This document shows, one piece after another, positions 9,035 to 19,228 of a stretch of DNA of 51,661 bases. The DNA comes from Geoalkalibacter sp. (lineage in GTDB: Bacteria; Desulfobacterota; Desulfuromonadia; Desulfuromonadales; Geoalkalibacteraceae). The notes under the pieces were generated by a model that worked only from the letters and a program-made list of their open reading frames with translations, was not told where the DNA came from and made no database searches. The first letter of the stretch is position 1. Each line of letters opens with the position of its first letter. The position numbers were made by a program, and so were the translations under genes. The DNA lies in contig NZ_JAUVWH010000005.1 of NCBI RefSeq assembly GCF_030604225.1, positions 1-51,661 of the forward strand, read 5' to 3'.

Positions 9035-9592
9035 CTAGATTTCCATGACCTCGGCTTCCTTGGCGGCAACCAGATCGTCGACCTTCTTGACGAACTGATC
9101 GGTAAATTCCTGCACGTCCTTTTCCCCGCGCTTGAGCTGATCCTCGGAAATCTCCTTGCTCTTTTCAAGCTTCTTCAATGCCTCGTTGGCATCGCGCCGG
9201 GCGTTGCGGATGGCGATCTTCGCCTCCTCGCCCATGCGTTTGGTCGTCTTGACCATCTCCTTGCGCCGCTCCTCGGTGAGGGGCGGAAAGACGATGCGCA
9301 CCAACTGGCCGTCGGAACTGGGATTGAGCCCCAAATCCGATTTGAGGATGGCCTTTTCGATGGCGGAAATCAGGTTTTTTTCCCAAGGCTGGATGGCGAT
9401 CATGCGCGGTTCGGGCACGGTGAGGGACGCCACCTGATTCAGTGGGGTCGGATTGCCGTAGTAATCGACCCGGATGTCGTCAAGCAAAGCCGTGGAGGCG
9501 CGGCCGGTACGCACCTTGACAAAGTCGGCCTTGAGCGCCTCGATGGCCTTCTCCATGCCGGAGCGGGTTTTCTTGATGATATCGTCGTACAT
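9035..9592 (-). CDS. frr: Ribosome recycling factor
   Basis: RRF acts with EF-G to split post-termination ribosomes. It is 185 aa, the standard size, with the family pattern [20 protein letters not shown], then [15 protein letters not shown], and the long C-terminal coiled-coil helices rich in [13 protein letters not shown]. It starts 4 bp after pyrH, as usual in the rpsB-tsf-pyrH-frr operon. Confidence 0.98.
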   Translation of the reverse strand: MYDDIIKKTRSGMEKAIEALKADFVKVRTGRASTALLDDIRVDYYGNPTPLNQVASLTVPEPRMIAIQPWEKNLISAIEKAILKSDLGLNPSSDGQLVRIVFPPLTEERRKEMVKTTKRMGEEAKIAIRNARRDANEALKKLEKSKEISEDQLKRGEKDVQEFTDQFVKKVDDLVAAKEAEVMEI

Positions 9593-9596
9593 GGGG

Positions 9597-11268
<1,672 letters not shown>

Positions 11269-11344
11269 GGGTCTACCTCCCACTCATGGACGGCCGCGGC
11301 CGTCGGAATTTTTGTGAATATTTTTAAAGGTCTTGACGGGCAAA

Positions 11345-11370
11345 AGGCGGTTTCCGGACAGAAACCGCCT
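11345..11370 (-). terminator. rpsB-tsf intergenic hairpin
   Basis: Perfect 10-bp arms AGGCGGTTTC / GAAACCGCCT with a 6-base loop, then TTTTGCCC on the minus strand, lie 25 bp past the rpsB stop. A partial terminator here would lower tsf expression relative to rpsB; such rpsB-tsf attenuation is known in other bacteria. Confidence 0.65.
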
Positions 11371-11395
11371 CATGCCTTACCCAAAAAGAAAGCTC

Positions 11396-12190
11396 TCAGG
11401 CCTGGGCGGCCGGCTCAACCGCGTCAACGTCGGCGGATCCGGCGACGTCCGCCTCCTCGCCGGTCTGAATCTCGCCGCCTTCGGCATCGGAACGCAGTTG
11501 GGTTTCGCGCGCCTGCAGGCCGTCGGCGCAGGCATCGGCCATGCGCGCGGCGAACAGACGAATGGCGCGAATCGCGTCGTCGTTGCCGGGAATGATGTAA
11601 TCGATATCGTCGGGATCGCAGTTGGTGTCGACGACGGCAACCACGGGAATCCCAAGCTTGCGTGCTTCCTTGACGGCAATGTACTCTTTCTTGGGATCGA
11701 TGACGAACAGGGCGCCGGGCAGCTTGGTCATGTGCTTGATGCCGCCCAGGCTTTTTTCCAGCTTGTCTTTTTCACGCTCAAGCTGAAGGACTTCCTTCTT
11801 GGTCAGCAGGTCATAGGTGCCGTCCTCGGCCATGGTTTCGATTTTCTTGAGACGGTCGATGCTGCCCTTGATGGTGACGAAGTTGGTGAGCATGCCTCCC
11901 AGCCAACGGTTATTCACGTAGTACTGGCCGCAGCGCAGCGCTTCTTCTTGAATGGCGTCCTGGGCCTGCTTTTTGGTCCCGACGAACAGAACCTTGTCGC
12001 CGTTCTTCACCGTTTCGCTGAGAAAGGCATAGGCATTTTTGAAATAGCGCACCGTTTTCTGCAGGTCGATGATGTAGATGCCGTTGCGCGCCCCGAAAAT
12101 ATAGGGCTTCATCTTGGGATTCCAGCGGCGGGTCTGATGCCCGAAATGCACGCCGGCTTCCAACAGTTGCTTCATGCTGATCTGTGCCAT
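11396..12190 (-). CDS. rpsB: 30S ribosomal protein S2
   Basis: S2 binds late at the 30S head-body junction with S1. The N-terminus [27 protein letters not shown] is diagnostic, followed by [17 protein letters not shown] and [11 protein letters not shown]. It is 264 aa; the C-terminal tail is Asp/Glu/Ala-rich, as in related species. A strong AGGAGAT precedes the ATG. It is the first gene of the large minus-strand operon and is preceded by a putative promoter. Confidence 0.98.
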   Translation of the reverse strand: MAQISMKQLLEAGVHFGHQTRRWNPKMKPYIFGARNGIYIIDLQKTVRYFKNAYAFLSETVKNGDKVLFVGTKKQAQDAIQEEALRCGQYYVNNRWLGGMLTNFVTIKGSIDRLKKIETMAEDGTYDLLTKKEVLQLEREKDKLEKSLGGIKHMTKLPGALFVIDPKKEYIAVKEARKLGIPVVAVVDTNCDPDDIDYIIPGNDDAIRAIRLFAARMADACADGLQARETQLRSDAEGGEIQTGEEADVAGSADVDAVEPAAQA

Positions 12191-12303
12191 GGTTCCATCT
12201 CCTTGTGGGGTTGTCGGCCTCCGCCCCCTTCCTTGCCCTCCCTGACCGGACGAACCGGCACCCAGGGAGATCTCCAGGGGCGTGCGTTTTGAATAACCAC
12301 GAG

Positions 12304-12333
12304 TCTATAGCACGCGCTCAAGGCGCGGAGCAA
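12304..12333 (-). promoter_or_regulatory. Candidate sigma-70 promoter for rpsB
   Basis: The minus strand reads TTGCTC, 18 bases, TATAGA, about 115 bp before the rpsB start. The leader between them is long enough for S2 autoregulation. It is in the divergent gap with lptF; no clear plus-strand promoter was seen there. Confidence 0.45.
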
Positions 12334-12383
12334 GGGAAAAATGCCCCATTTGCCGGTTTACAACCCCCGGCAACTCGACTAAG

Positions 12384-13580
12384 ATGGCCCGCGCCATGCT
12401 CTTCGCCCGCCGCCATCAGTATCTTTTCCGGGAAACCCTCGCCCCCTTTCTGCTGGGAGTGGTGGTCTTTACCTTTGTCCTGCTCATGGGCCGCTTGCTG
12501 CGGCTGGTTGAGCTGGTACTCAACAAGGGTGTGCCCCTGCTCGACATCCTCAAGCTTTTTGCCTTCCTGCTGCCGTCCTTTCTGGTTCTGACCCTGCCGC
12601 TTGCCTTTCTGCTCGGGGTTCTGCTCGGTTTTGGGCGGCTGTCCGCCGATGCTGAAATCGTCGCCCTCAAGTCCTCGGGGGTGAGTCTCTACGACATGGC
12701 CCGCCCGGTGGCCATTCTCGCCCTGGTTGTTTCCGCGGCCACCGCCGCCCTGACCTTCTACGCCCAGCCGCAGGGCAAACGGGCCTTTCGTGACCAGGTG
12801 TTCGAAATCGCCCACGGCCGGGCCACCGTCGGCATGACGCCGCGCGTGTTCAACGATGAATTCGATGGGTTGGTGCTTTACGCCAACGCCATCGACGAAC
12901 GCAGCGGCGCCATGCAGGGGTTGTTCATCTCCGACGAGCGGGTGGGCAAGGATCCCTCGGTCATCGTCGCGCGCAGCGGCCGCGCCATCTCCGACGCGGA
13001 AAACCTGACCCTCACCCTGCGCCTGCGACAGGGCGCCATCCATCGCCAGGCGGAACGCCGTGGTGAGAGTATCTACCAGATCATCGATTTCGACACCTAT
13101 GACATTCAGCTCGATCTCGGCAAGGAATTGCGCGGTTTTCGCGAGCGCCAGAAGCGCGAGAGCGAAATGTCCCTGGCCGAACTGAAGCAAGCCATCGCCG
13201 GAAGCGAAGCCGGGCAGCGCCTCAAATATGAAGTTGAGAAGCATCAGCGCCTGGTCATGCCCCTGGCTCCCCTGCTGTTCGCCCTGGTCGGCATCCCCCT
13301 CGGCATCCAGTCCCAGCGCTCCAGTCGCGGGGGCGGCTTCGCCCTGGCGTTGGCGGTGTTTCTCGCCTACTATCTGACCTTCTCCCTGGCCGAAACCCTC
13401 GGCAGCGAAGGCCTGGTGCCGCCGGCCCTGGCCATGTGGCTGCCCAACCTGCTGTTTCTTGTAGCGGGCATTTTGCTGCTGCGCATGACGGCCCAGGAAA
13501 GGAAACTGGCTCTGTTCGAGCGCCTCGATGACATGGGTCGCCGTCTGATCCTCTGGCTGCGCCGCAGGAGACCGCGGTGA
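12384..13580 (+). CDS. lptF: LPS export ABC transporter permease LptF
   Basis: LptF pairs with LptG to form the inner-membrane channel of the LptB2FG machine that extracts LPS and passes it to LptC. The 398-aa ORF shows the YjgP/YjgQ layout: three N-terminal helices (about 20-130), a periplasmic beta-jellyroll (about 135-270) and three C-terminal helices. The segment ALKSSGVSLYDMARPV between helices is typical. No strong Shine-Dalgarno precedes the first ATG; a second in-frame ATG lies 4 codons on, so the exact start is uncertain. It overlaps lptG by 4 bp (GTGA). Confidence 0.93.
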   Translation: MARAMLFARRHQYLFRETLAPFLLGVVVFTFVLLMGRLLRLVELVLNKGVPLLDILKLFAFLLPSFLVLTLPLAFLLGVLLGFGRLSADAEIVALKSSGVSLYDMARPVAILALVVSAATAALTFYAQPQGKRAFRDQVFEIAHGRATVGMTPRVFNDEFDGLVLYANAIDERSGAMQGLFISDERVGKDPSVIVARSGRAISDAENLTLTLRLRQGAIHRQAERRGESIYQIIDFDTYDIQLDLGKELRGFRERQKRESEMSLAELKQAIAGSEAGQRLKYEVEKHQRLVMPLAPLLFALVGIPLGIQSQRSSRGGGFALALAVFLAYYLTFSLAETLGSEGLVPPALAMWLPNLLFLVAGILLLRMTAQERKLALFERLDDMGRRLILWLRRRRPR

Positions 13581-14662
13581 AACGTATCAACAGCTACATC
13601 CTCGGCAAATTCTTCCAGGTGTTCGCCCTGGCCCTGGCCGCCTTCGTGGGGCTCTATCTGCTGGTGGATTTTTTTGAGAAAGTCGACGACCTTCTGGAAA
13701 ATCGCGTCGCCCTGGAGGTCTACTTCACCTATTTCGCCGCCAAGGTGCCGCTGATCCTGGTGCAGGTCTGTCCCCTGGCGATGCTCATGGCGGTGTTCAT
13801 GACCATCGGCGGACTCTCGCGCACCAGCGAACTGACGGCCTTGTGGGCAGGCGGCGTCAGCCTGATCCGCATCGCCGCCCCCTTGCTCGGCACGGCGGGA
13901 CTGATCGCGCTGGCCATGCTGCTGATCAGCGAGAATCTGGTGCCGCCGAGCGTCAGGGCCACCAACGAAATCTGGGCCACCCGCGTGCAGGGCCGCGCGG
14001 CCGTGGTCTTCAAGCTAGACCGCCTCTGGTTGCGGGAAGGCGACCAAATTCTCAACGTGCGCCTCGCCGACCCCGATGCCGGTGAACTCCAAGGGCTTTC
14101 GGTCTTTCGCTTCAGCGAGGATTTTTCCCTGGTCGAGCGCCTGGAGGCACCGCGCGCTGTCTACCGCGAGGGCCGGTGGACCGCCGAATCCGCTCAACGT
14201 TTCCACTTTTCCGCCAAGGACGGGCAGATGCTCGACAGCCAGAAACTTTCCGACAGCGCGCTGGCGTTGGATAAAAAACCCGAGGACTTTCGCCTCACCC
14301 GCAACGATGCCGAAGAGCTCAATTTCGGCCAACTGCGGCGGCTCGCGACGAAACTCGCTGCGGAAGGCTACAATCCCCGGCGTCTGATCGTCGATATGCA
14401 CAATCGCCTCGCCGCTCCGGTGGCCACCTTCATCATGGCCTTCATCGGCATTCCCTTCGCGCTGCAAAAGGGCCGCGGCGGACGCATCGCCCTGGGCATC
14501 GCCGTCACCCTCGTCATCGGTTTCGGCTATCACATCCTGCACGCCGTCAGCATGGCCCTGGGTTATGCGGGCCTGCTGCCGCCGATTCTCGCCGCCTGGA
14601 GCGTCAACCTGCTCTTCTTGCTTCTTGGCCTCTGGCTGCTGCTGCGGGAACAGGCGGACTGA
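13577..14662 (+). CDS. lptG: LPS export ABC transporter permease LptG
   Basis: This is the second permease of LptB2FG, 361 aa, with the same 3-helix, jellyroll, 3-helix plan. It begins VKRINSYILGKFFQVFALAL and contains SELTALWAGGVSLIRIAAPL, the coupling-helix region, and a C-terminal NRLAAPVATFIMAFIGIPFAL. The GTG start overlaps the lptF stop and has GGAGACC upstream. The partner genes lptA, lptB and lptC lie about 16 kb away on the minus strand (29590-31378), completing the inner-membrane and bridge parts within this window. Confidence 0.94.
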   Translation: MKRINSYILGKFFQVFALALAAFVGLYLLVDFFEKVDDLLENRVALEVYFTYFAAKVPLILVQVCPLAMLMAVFMTIGGLSRTSELTALWAGGVSLIRIAAPLLGTAGLIALAMLLISENLVPPSVRATNEIWATRVQGRAAVVFKLDRLWLREGDQILNVRLADPDAGELQGLSVFRFSEDFSLVERLEAPRAVYREGRWTAESAQRFHFSAKDGQMLDSQKLSDSALALDKKPEDFRLTRNDAEELNFGQLRRLATKLAAEGYNPRRLIVDMHNRLAAPVATFIMAFIGIPFALQKGRGGRIALGIAVTLVIGFGYHILHAVSMALGYAGLLPPILAAWSVNLLFLLLGLWLLLREQAD

Positions 14663-14708
14663 TCCACGGCTCCTTGAGTTGGTGGGCGAATCTGGTTTAC
14701 TTAAACGC

Positions 14709-15593
14709 ATGAGAGCTGCAATCGCACTGACCAAATTCCTGCGCCCGACCCTGCTGCTGATCGCTTGCCTCGCCCCTTTGGTCTGGTGCGCGCCTAGCGC
14801 TTCGGCCCTGGAAATCCGCTCCATTTCTCCTTCCACCGCCGAAGCCGGAGCCTTGCTGACCCTGACCGGCGGCCCCTTTCCCGCCGACGCGGAGGTGCTG
14901 TTCGGCAGCGAAACCCTGCTGCCCGAATTGCGCGAGGACCAGCGCCTGGTGGTGCGGGTTCCGCCCCTTGCCGAAGGCGATTACCTTCTGCTGGTGCGTG
15001 GCAGCGTCGGCACCTCGCCGCGCGGCCTGCTGTTTCGCCTCGTGGAGCCACCGCCTTGGATCAGCGGCCTCAGCCCCACCCGCCTGGATGAATGCTCTTA
15101 CGAGAATGAGCGCCAGATCCGCATCAGCGGACGCGCCTTTCAGTCCGACGCCCAGGTGCTGGTCAACCAGGCGGCGGTGCCGAGCTCCTCGGTCACGGCC
15201 GAGCAGATCGTTTTCAGCTTTCCGCCGCTCAAAAGCGGCATGCACAGCGTGCAGGTGGTCAATCCCGGCGGCAAGTCCTCCCTCGCCCATGGCGTGCAGG
15301 TCAGCGGCCTGCCGGAAATCCATTCCGCCACCCTGGGCAGTGATCAGGTCAACTCCTACGAACTGATCATCAGCGGCCGCAACTTCCAGTTCAATTCGCG
15401 CCTGCTGGTCAACGGCGAGGTCATCCGCGGGGTAGCCGGCGTGCGCCCCAGCACCGAATTCGTTCAGGTCCTCGACTGCCGCACCCTGCGCTACCTGCGC
15501 TATCCGGTCACCCGCGAGCCGCGTTCCCTGGAATTGCAGGTGGTCAACCCCGACGGTGAGCAAAGCGCGATCTTTCGCGTCACGGCACCCTGA
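14709..15593 (+). CDS. Secreted IPT/TIG-domain protein
   Basis: I recognise a fold, not a function. The 294-aa product has an N-terminal signal peptide (hydrophobic stretch about 8-30, ending in APSASA) and three consecutive immunoglobulin-like IPT/TIG units at roughly 33-112, 113-200 and 201-294. Each opens with an I-x-x-(I/L/A)-x-P/L-type strand and includes a G-x-x-F motif (GGPFPADAEV, GRAFQSDAQV, GRNFQFNSRL). The second and third units end in VVNPGG / VVNPDG. It follows lptG by 46 bp on the same strand and precedes a strong terminator, so it is probably the third gene of an lptFG operon. Surface or periplasmic location is inferred. Confidence 0.8.
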   Translation: MRAAIALTKFLRPTLLLIACLAPLVWCAPSASALEIRSISPSTAEAGALLTLTGGPFPADAEVLFGSETLLPELREDQRLVVRVPPLAEGDYLLLVRGSVGTSPRGLLFRLVEPPPWISGLSPTRLDECSYENERQIRISGRAFQSDAQVLVNQAAVPSSSVTAEQIVFSFPPLKSGMHSVQVVNPGGKSSLAHGVQVSGLPEIHSATLGSDQVNSYELIISGRNFQFNSRLLVNGEVIRGVAGVRPSTEFVQVLDCRTLRYLRYPVTREPRSLELQVVNPDGEQSAIFRVTAP

Positions 15594-15608
15594 GTTTTGT
15601 TAACGACT

Positions 15609-15652
15609 AAATGCAAAAAGCCCCGTCGGCAGCGACGGGGCTTTTTGCATTT
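15609..15652. terminator. Bidirectional terminator between IPT gene and ahcY
   Basis: A perfect 20-bp inverted repeat (arms 15609-15628 and 15633-15652, GCAG loop on the plus strand) has the core GCCCCGTCG / CGACGGGGC flanked by A5 and T5. It therefore works on both strands and serves the convergent plus-strand IPT gene and minus-strand ahcY. Confidence 0.92.
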
Positions 15653-15668
15653 GCCTGGCCGGAAAACA

Positions 15669-17081
15669 TCAATAGCGGTAGTGATCGCTTTTGTAGGGGC
15701 CTTGCTTGGGCACGCCGATGTAGGCGGCCTGCTCGTCGGTCAGTTCGGTGAGCATGGCGCCGAGCTTGGTCAATTGCAGGCGCGCCACCATCTCGTCGAG
15801 GTGCTTGGGCAGGATGTAGACGCCCACGGGATAGTTCTCGGGTTGCGTCCACAGCTCGATCTGGGCCAGAACCTGATTGGCGAAGGAGGAACTCATCACA
15901 TAGCTGGGATGCCCGGTCGCGCAGCCCAGGTTGACCAGGCGCCCCTCGGCGAGCAGGATGATGCGCTTGCCGTCGGGAAAGATGATGTGATCGACCTGGG
16001 GCTTGATGTTTTCCCAGGTATAGCGACGCAGGGCGGCCACTTCGATTTCATTGTCGAAATGGCCGATGTTGCAAACGATGGCATTGTTCTTCATCCGCGC
16101 CATGTGGTCATGGGTGATGACGTTGATGTTGCCCGTGGTGGTCACGAAAATATCGGCCTTATCGCAGGCATATTCCATGGTCACCACCTTGTAGCCTTCC
16201 ATGGCGGCTTGCAGGGCGCAAATGGGATCGATTTCCGTCACCCACACCTGGGCTTGCAGGCCGCGCATCGCCTGGGCGCAGCCCTTGCCGACCTCGCCGT
16301 AGCCACAAATCACCGCGACCTTGCCGGCGATCATGACGTCGGTGGCGCGCTTGATGCCGTCCACCAACGACTCACGGCAGCCGTAGATGTTGTCGAACTT
16401 GGACTTGGTCACCGAGTCGTTGACGTTGATGGCGGGAAACTTGAGGCGCCCTTCCTTGTGCATCTGGTAGAGGCGATGCACCCCAGTGGTGGTTTCCTCG
16501 GTGACACCGCGGATGTTGGCCGCCACCCGCGCGTACCAGCCGGCATCGGCGGCCAGGCGCTTGCGGATGGCGGCGAAGAGGTATTCCTCCTCTTCACAGG
16601 TGGGATTGGCGATGAGGGAGGGATCGTTCGCCGCGCGGCTGCCCAAGTGCAGCAGCAGTGTGGCATCGCCGCCGTCATCGAGAATCATGTTGGCGCTGCC
16701 GCCATCCGCCCACTCGAAGATGCGGTGTGTGTAATCCCAGTATTCCTCGAGCGTTTCACCCTTGTAGGCGAACACGGGTACGCCGCTTGCGGCGATGGCG
16801 GCCGCGGCGTGGTCCTGGGTGGAGAAGATGTTGCACGAGGCCCAGCGCACCTCGGCGCCCAAGGCCGTGAGGGTCTCGATGAGCACCGCCGTCTGGATGG
16901 TCATGTGCAGCGAGCCGGCGATGCGCGCTCCCTTCAACGGGCGGTCGGCGGCGAATTTCTCGCGGATCGCCATTAATCCGGGCATTTCCGTTTCGGCGAT
17001 ATTCATTTCCTTGCGCCCCCAGGCGGCAAGGCCGAGGTCTTTGACGAGGTAATCCTGGTTGGACGGGGTGGCATTATTCAT
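15669..17081 (-). CDS. ahcY: S-adenosylhomocysteine hydrolase
   Basis: This NAD-dependent enzyme hydrolyses SAH to adenosine and homocysteine, relieving product inhibition of methyltransferases. It is 470 aa, the long bacterial form with the insertion near residues 150-190. Hallmarks are [15 protein letters not shown], the [15 protein letters not shown] substrate loop, NAD motif [15 protein letters not shown], and C-terminal [10 protein letters not shown]. The start at 17081 ([11 protein letters not shown]) has AAGGAG upstream; a longer frame lacks conserved sequence. It shares its terminator with the convergent IPT gene and has a 170-bp leader with an inverted repeat. Confidence 0.97.
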   Translation of the reverse strand: MNNATPSNQDYLVKDLGLAAWGRKEMNIAETEMPGLMAIREKFAADRPLKGARIAGSLHMTIQTAVLIETLTALGAEVRWASCNIFSTQDHAAAAIAASGVPVFAYKGETLEEYWDYTHRIFEWADGGSANMILDDGGDATLLLHLGSRAANDPSLIANPTCEEEEYLFAAIRKRLAADAGWYARVAANIRGVTEETTTGVHRLYQMHKEGRLKFPAINVNDSVTKSKFDNIYGCRESLVDGIKRATDVMIAGKVAVICGYGEVGKGCAQAMRGLQAQVWVTEIDPICALQAAMEGYKVVTMEYACDKADIFVTTTGNINVITHDHMARMKNNAIVCNIGHFDNEIEVAALRRYTWENIKPQVDHIIFPDGKRIILLAEGRLVNLGCATGHPSYVMSSSFANQVLAQIELWTQPENYPVGVYILPKHLDEMVARLQLTKLGAMLTELTDEQAAYIGVPKQGPYKSDHYRY

Positions 17082-17140
17082 GTCAGAAAACTCCTTGTGT
17101 GTCGAACCGAAAGCACGTCGGACGATCGATCCCAAAAGAA

Positions 17141-17187
17141 GGCCTCAATTGGCAGACATCGCGAACAGATGAATGCCAATCAAGGCC
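17141..17187 (-). promoter_or_regulatory. Inverted repeat in the ahcY leader
   Basis: Arms GGCCTCAATTGGC (17141-17153) and GCCAATCAAGGCC (17175-17187) are complementary at 11 of 13 positions. They would form a hairpin with a roughly 21-base loop 60-106 nt upstream of the ahcY ATG. It does not match the SAH or SAM-I riboswitch cores as I remember them. It may be a regulator site or an RNA structure. Confidence 0.3.
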
Positions 17188-17254
17188 GAAGCGAAGATGA
17201 TTTGCAACCTGGTTATTCTCAAAAGTTCAACAGTTCAGCCAAACTTGAAAGATC

Positions 17255-17986
17255 CTAAAGACCGAAGGAGGCGGTGTAGACGGCACCGGTGTCGACATCG
17301 CGTACCTGCAACCGCAACTGGGTCGGCTTGCCGGCCTCGGCCGGGAAAAACAGAAAGCCGCGTCCGAGAAAGCCCGGCCCGACGGGTTGATTGCGCAATT
17401 CCTTGTTGCCGAGATCGCGGGCGATCTCCCGCCCGGCTTCATCACTGCCCAGTTCCTGCCCGCCGCCGATAACCGCGCCGCCGGCGCCGCCGACCGCCGC
17501 GCCCTTGCCTGCCGCGGCGGCCACGTTTTCGCCCGTGAGCACACCGATGGCCGCGCCCACCAGGGCGCCACCGGCCGCGCCAAGCATGCCGCCGCGTCCG
17601 GCTCCGCGGGCAATGCGCGAATATTCGGAACTTTTTTCCACACGCTCATAGGCCGTGCGGCTGTCCAGGATGTTCCACAAGTGCCCCGTATCATCAATCA
17701 GGAAGGTCTGCTCGGGCACGATGCGCAGGGCGCTTTGGCCCTGGTTGTCAATGACCACCTGAACCGGCTGGATTCCGGCACTGACAATGTCGAAGCCAAA
17801 GGCATCGCGCGCCGCCCTCTGATCCGCATAGGCCGCCGCCGCGATCTGGGCGCCGGCGATCACCTGCATGTTCGGATAGGCCGCCGGAATCCTGAAACCG
17901 ACTTCCTGGCGCTTGTAGGTTGTGCACCCCGAAACCGTCAACAGAACCGCCAACAAAAGCGCCAGCGATTTAAGCGTGCCGTGCAT
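17255..17986 (-). CDS. Glycine-zipper lipoprotein, function unknown
   Basis: The 243-aa product starts with a lipoprotein signal and lipobox LTVSGC (Cys21), so it should be membrane-anchored in the envelope. Residues about 120-175 form a Gly/Ala-rich glycine-zipper-like hydrophobic segment (GGMLGAAGGALVGAAIG and later GGAGGAVIGGG) that may insert in or cross a membrane. The flanking parts (about 30-115 and 195-243) look like beta-rich soluble domains. AAGGAGG precedes the ATG. It lies 45 bp downstream of the glycosyltransferase gene on the same strand. I do not recognise a specific function. Confidence 0.82.
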   Translation of the reverse strand: MHGTLKSLALLLAVLLTVSGCTTYKRQEVGFRIPAAYPNMQVIAGAQIAAAAYADQRAARDAFGFDIVSAGIQPVQVVIDNQGQSALRIVPEQTFLIDDTGHLWNILDSRTAYERVEKSSEYSRIARGAGRGGMLGAAGGALVGAAIGVLTGENVAAAAGKGAAVGGAGGAVIGGGQELGSDEAGREIARDLGNKELRNQPVGPGFLGRGFLFFPAEAGKPTQLRLQVRDVDTGAVYTASFGL

Positions 17987-18031
17987 GGGAACCTCCTTAA
18001 AGTACGAATTATTTCAACTTTGATTCTATCA

Positions 18032-19114
18032 TCAGCCGCCGGGGGCGTCCACCGGCCTTCGGCCCCGCCGCAGAAAGACCAGGGTGGTCAGAAACCACCA
18101 GCGCACCAGGGTGGCGCTCAATCGGTTTATCCAGCCACGGTCGGTGCAGCGCTCCCACAGATCAAAAAAATTCTCCCCCCAACCGCTCAGCCGGGAAGAA
18201 CGACGCAAACCATAGCGTACCAGGGAAACCAAGGCGAAGGGTACCTGCCAGGCCTGCGAGCGCACGTAGCGCCCGGTGGCCAACCACAGTCGATCTTGTT
18301 CCTTGAAATCAAGTTCGTTCAAAAGCGCGGCGATGCATTGAAAAAAAGGCAGAAGGTCAAGGCGCTGCGTCACCGCCTGGCAGCGATAGATTCCAGGAGC
18401 ACGGTGCAGAAACTCGTTCCAGCCGATGGAGTGAAAATTCATCAGCAAGGCATTGAGCACCTGACGCTCGCGCAAGCCCTCCTTCTCGAAGCGGCGCGCC
18501 GAGGTATGAATATCCACGGGCAAAAGCAGCCAGGTGCCAACCTCGGCCACCCTCGCGGCAAGCCTTGTGTCCTCGAAAAGCGGGAGGCTGTCGTCGAAGG
18601 GGCCGATCTCCTCGAAAAAAACCCGCGGCAGAAGCATCCCCTGGTCGCCGTGGATGCAACCCGGCAGATTGAGGCGCGCTTTTTCCTCGTAAAAGTAATA
18701 CCCCCAGCCTCCCGCGCTTTGCTCGCGCCTGAAGCGCAAGGCAAAACGGGCCGCGACGCGATGGCTCCCCCGCCGCGCCATGGCGGCGCGCAATTCGGCC
18801 AGCCCCCGGGCGAAGGCATGGGGATCGAGAAAAACACTGTCGACGTGAAGAAACAGAAGATATTCGCCGCGCGCCTGTGCCGCGCCGACATTCAACTGTC
18901 GACCCCGTCCGGCGGCGCTGCGCAGAATCCGCAAGGCGAAGGGCTGGTTCGGCGCGGCAGCCGCGAGCAACCCGAGGGTTTGATCCTGGGATCCTCCGTC
19001 GCAGCAAATCACCTCGAAACCACACCCCTGCTGAGCGGCCAGGGTCGCGAGCAGGGCGGGCACCACCTGCTCCTCGTTAAGCAAGGGGATGACGACGGAT
19101 AATTCACAGGTCAA
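18032..19114 (-). CDS. Family 2 glycosyltransferase (TIGR04283-like)
   Basis: This is a GT-A fold, nucleotide-sugar-dependent glycosyltransferase. The N-terminus ELSVVIPLLNEEQVVPAL, then VICCDGGSQDQT, GRGRQLNVGAAQARGEYLLF and the metal-binding LHVDS motif are typical, followed by GDQGML and FDDSLPLFEDTRLAARV. The GRQ-N-GA and GDQ motifs resemble the TIGR04283 group, some members of which are named arsenosugar glycosyltransferases. At 360 aa it is longer than that group, with about 120 extra C-terminal residues including a hydrophobic stretch near the end that could tether it to the membrane. It lies 114 bp downstream of metK; its acceptor is unknown. Confidence 0.83.
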   Translation of the reverse strand: MTCELSVVIPLLNEEQVVPALLATLAAQQGCGFEVICCDGGSQDQTLGLLAAAAPNQPFALRILRSAAGRGRQLNVGAAQARGEYLLFLHVDSVFLDPHAFARGLAELRAAMARRGSHRVAARFALRFRREQSAGGWGYYFYEEKARLNLPGCIHGDQGMLLPRVFFEEIGPFDDSLPLFEDTRLAARVAEVGTWLLLPVDIHTSARRFEKEGLRERQVLNALLMNFHSIGWNEFLHRAPGIYRCQAVTQRLDLLPFFQCIAALLNELDFKEQDRLWLATGRYVRSQAWQVPFALVSLVRYGLRRSSRLSGWGENFFDLWERCTDRGWINRLSATLVRWWFLTTLVFLRRGRRPVDAPGG

Positions 19115-19158
19115 GCTCGAAGCACCCTCTCGCCTCGATCACGACGCGATTCCTTGAC

Positions 19159-19196
19159 GCTTCTGCCCGTCTCGGCAAACCGAAACGGGCAGAAGC
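19159..19196 (-). terminator. Long hairpin after metK
   Basis: Arms GCTTCTGCCCGT / ACGGGCAGAAGC extend inward through TCGG/CCGA around a TTTG loop, making a stem of about 17 pairs with one G-T. It lies 33 bp past the metK stop. No U tract follows, so it may stabilise the metK 3' end or partly terminate before the glycosyltransferase. Confidence 0.55.
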
Positions 19197-19228
19197 AAAG
19201 CCAACGGGGGACACGGCAAGAAAACGGC

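Noticed and set aside
15597-16976. 459-aa plus-strand frame opposite ahcY
   Set aside because: Overlaps a strong terminator and is the antisense of ahcY.
17387-19102. 571-aa plus-strand frame opposite the lipoprotein and glycosyltransferase
   Set aside because: Antisense shadow with low-complexity Gln/Arg/His composition.
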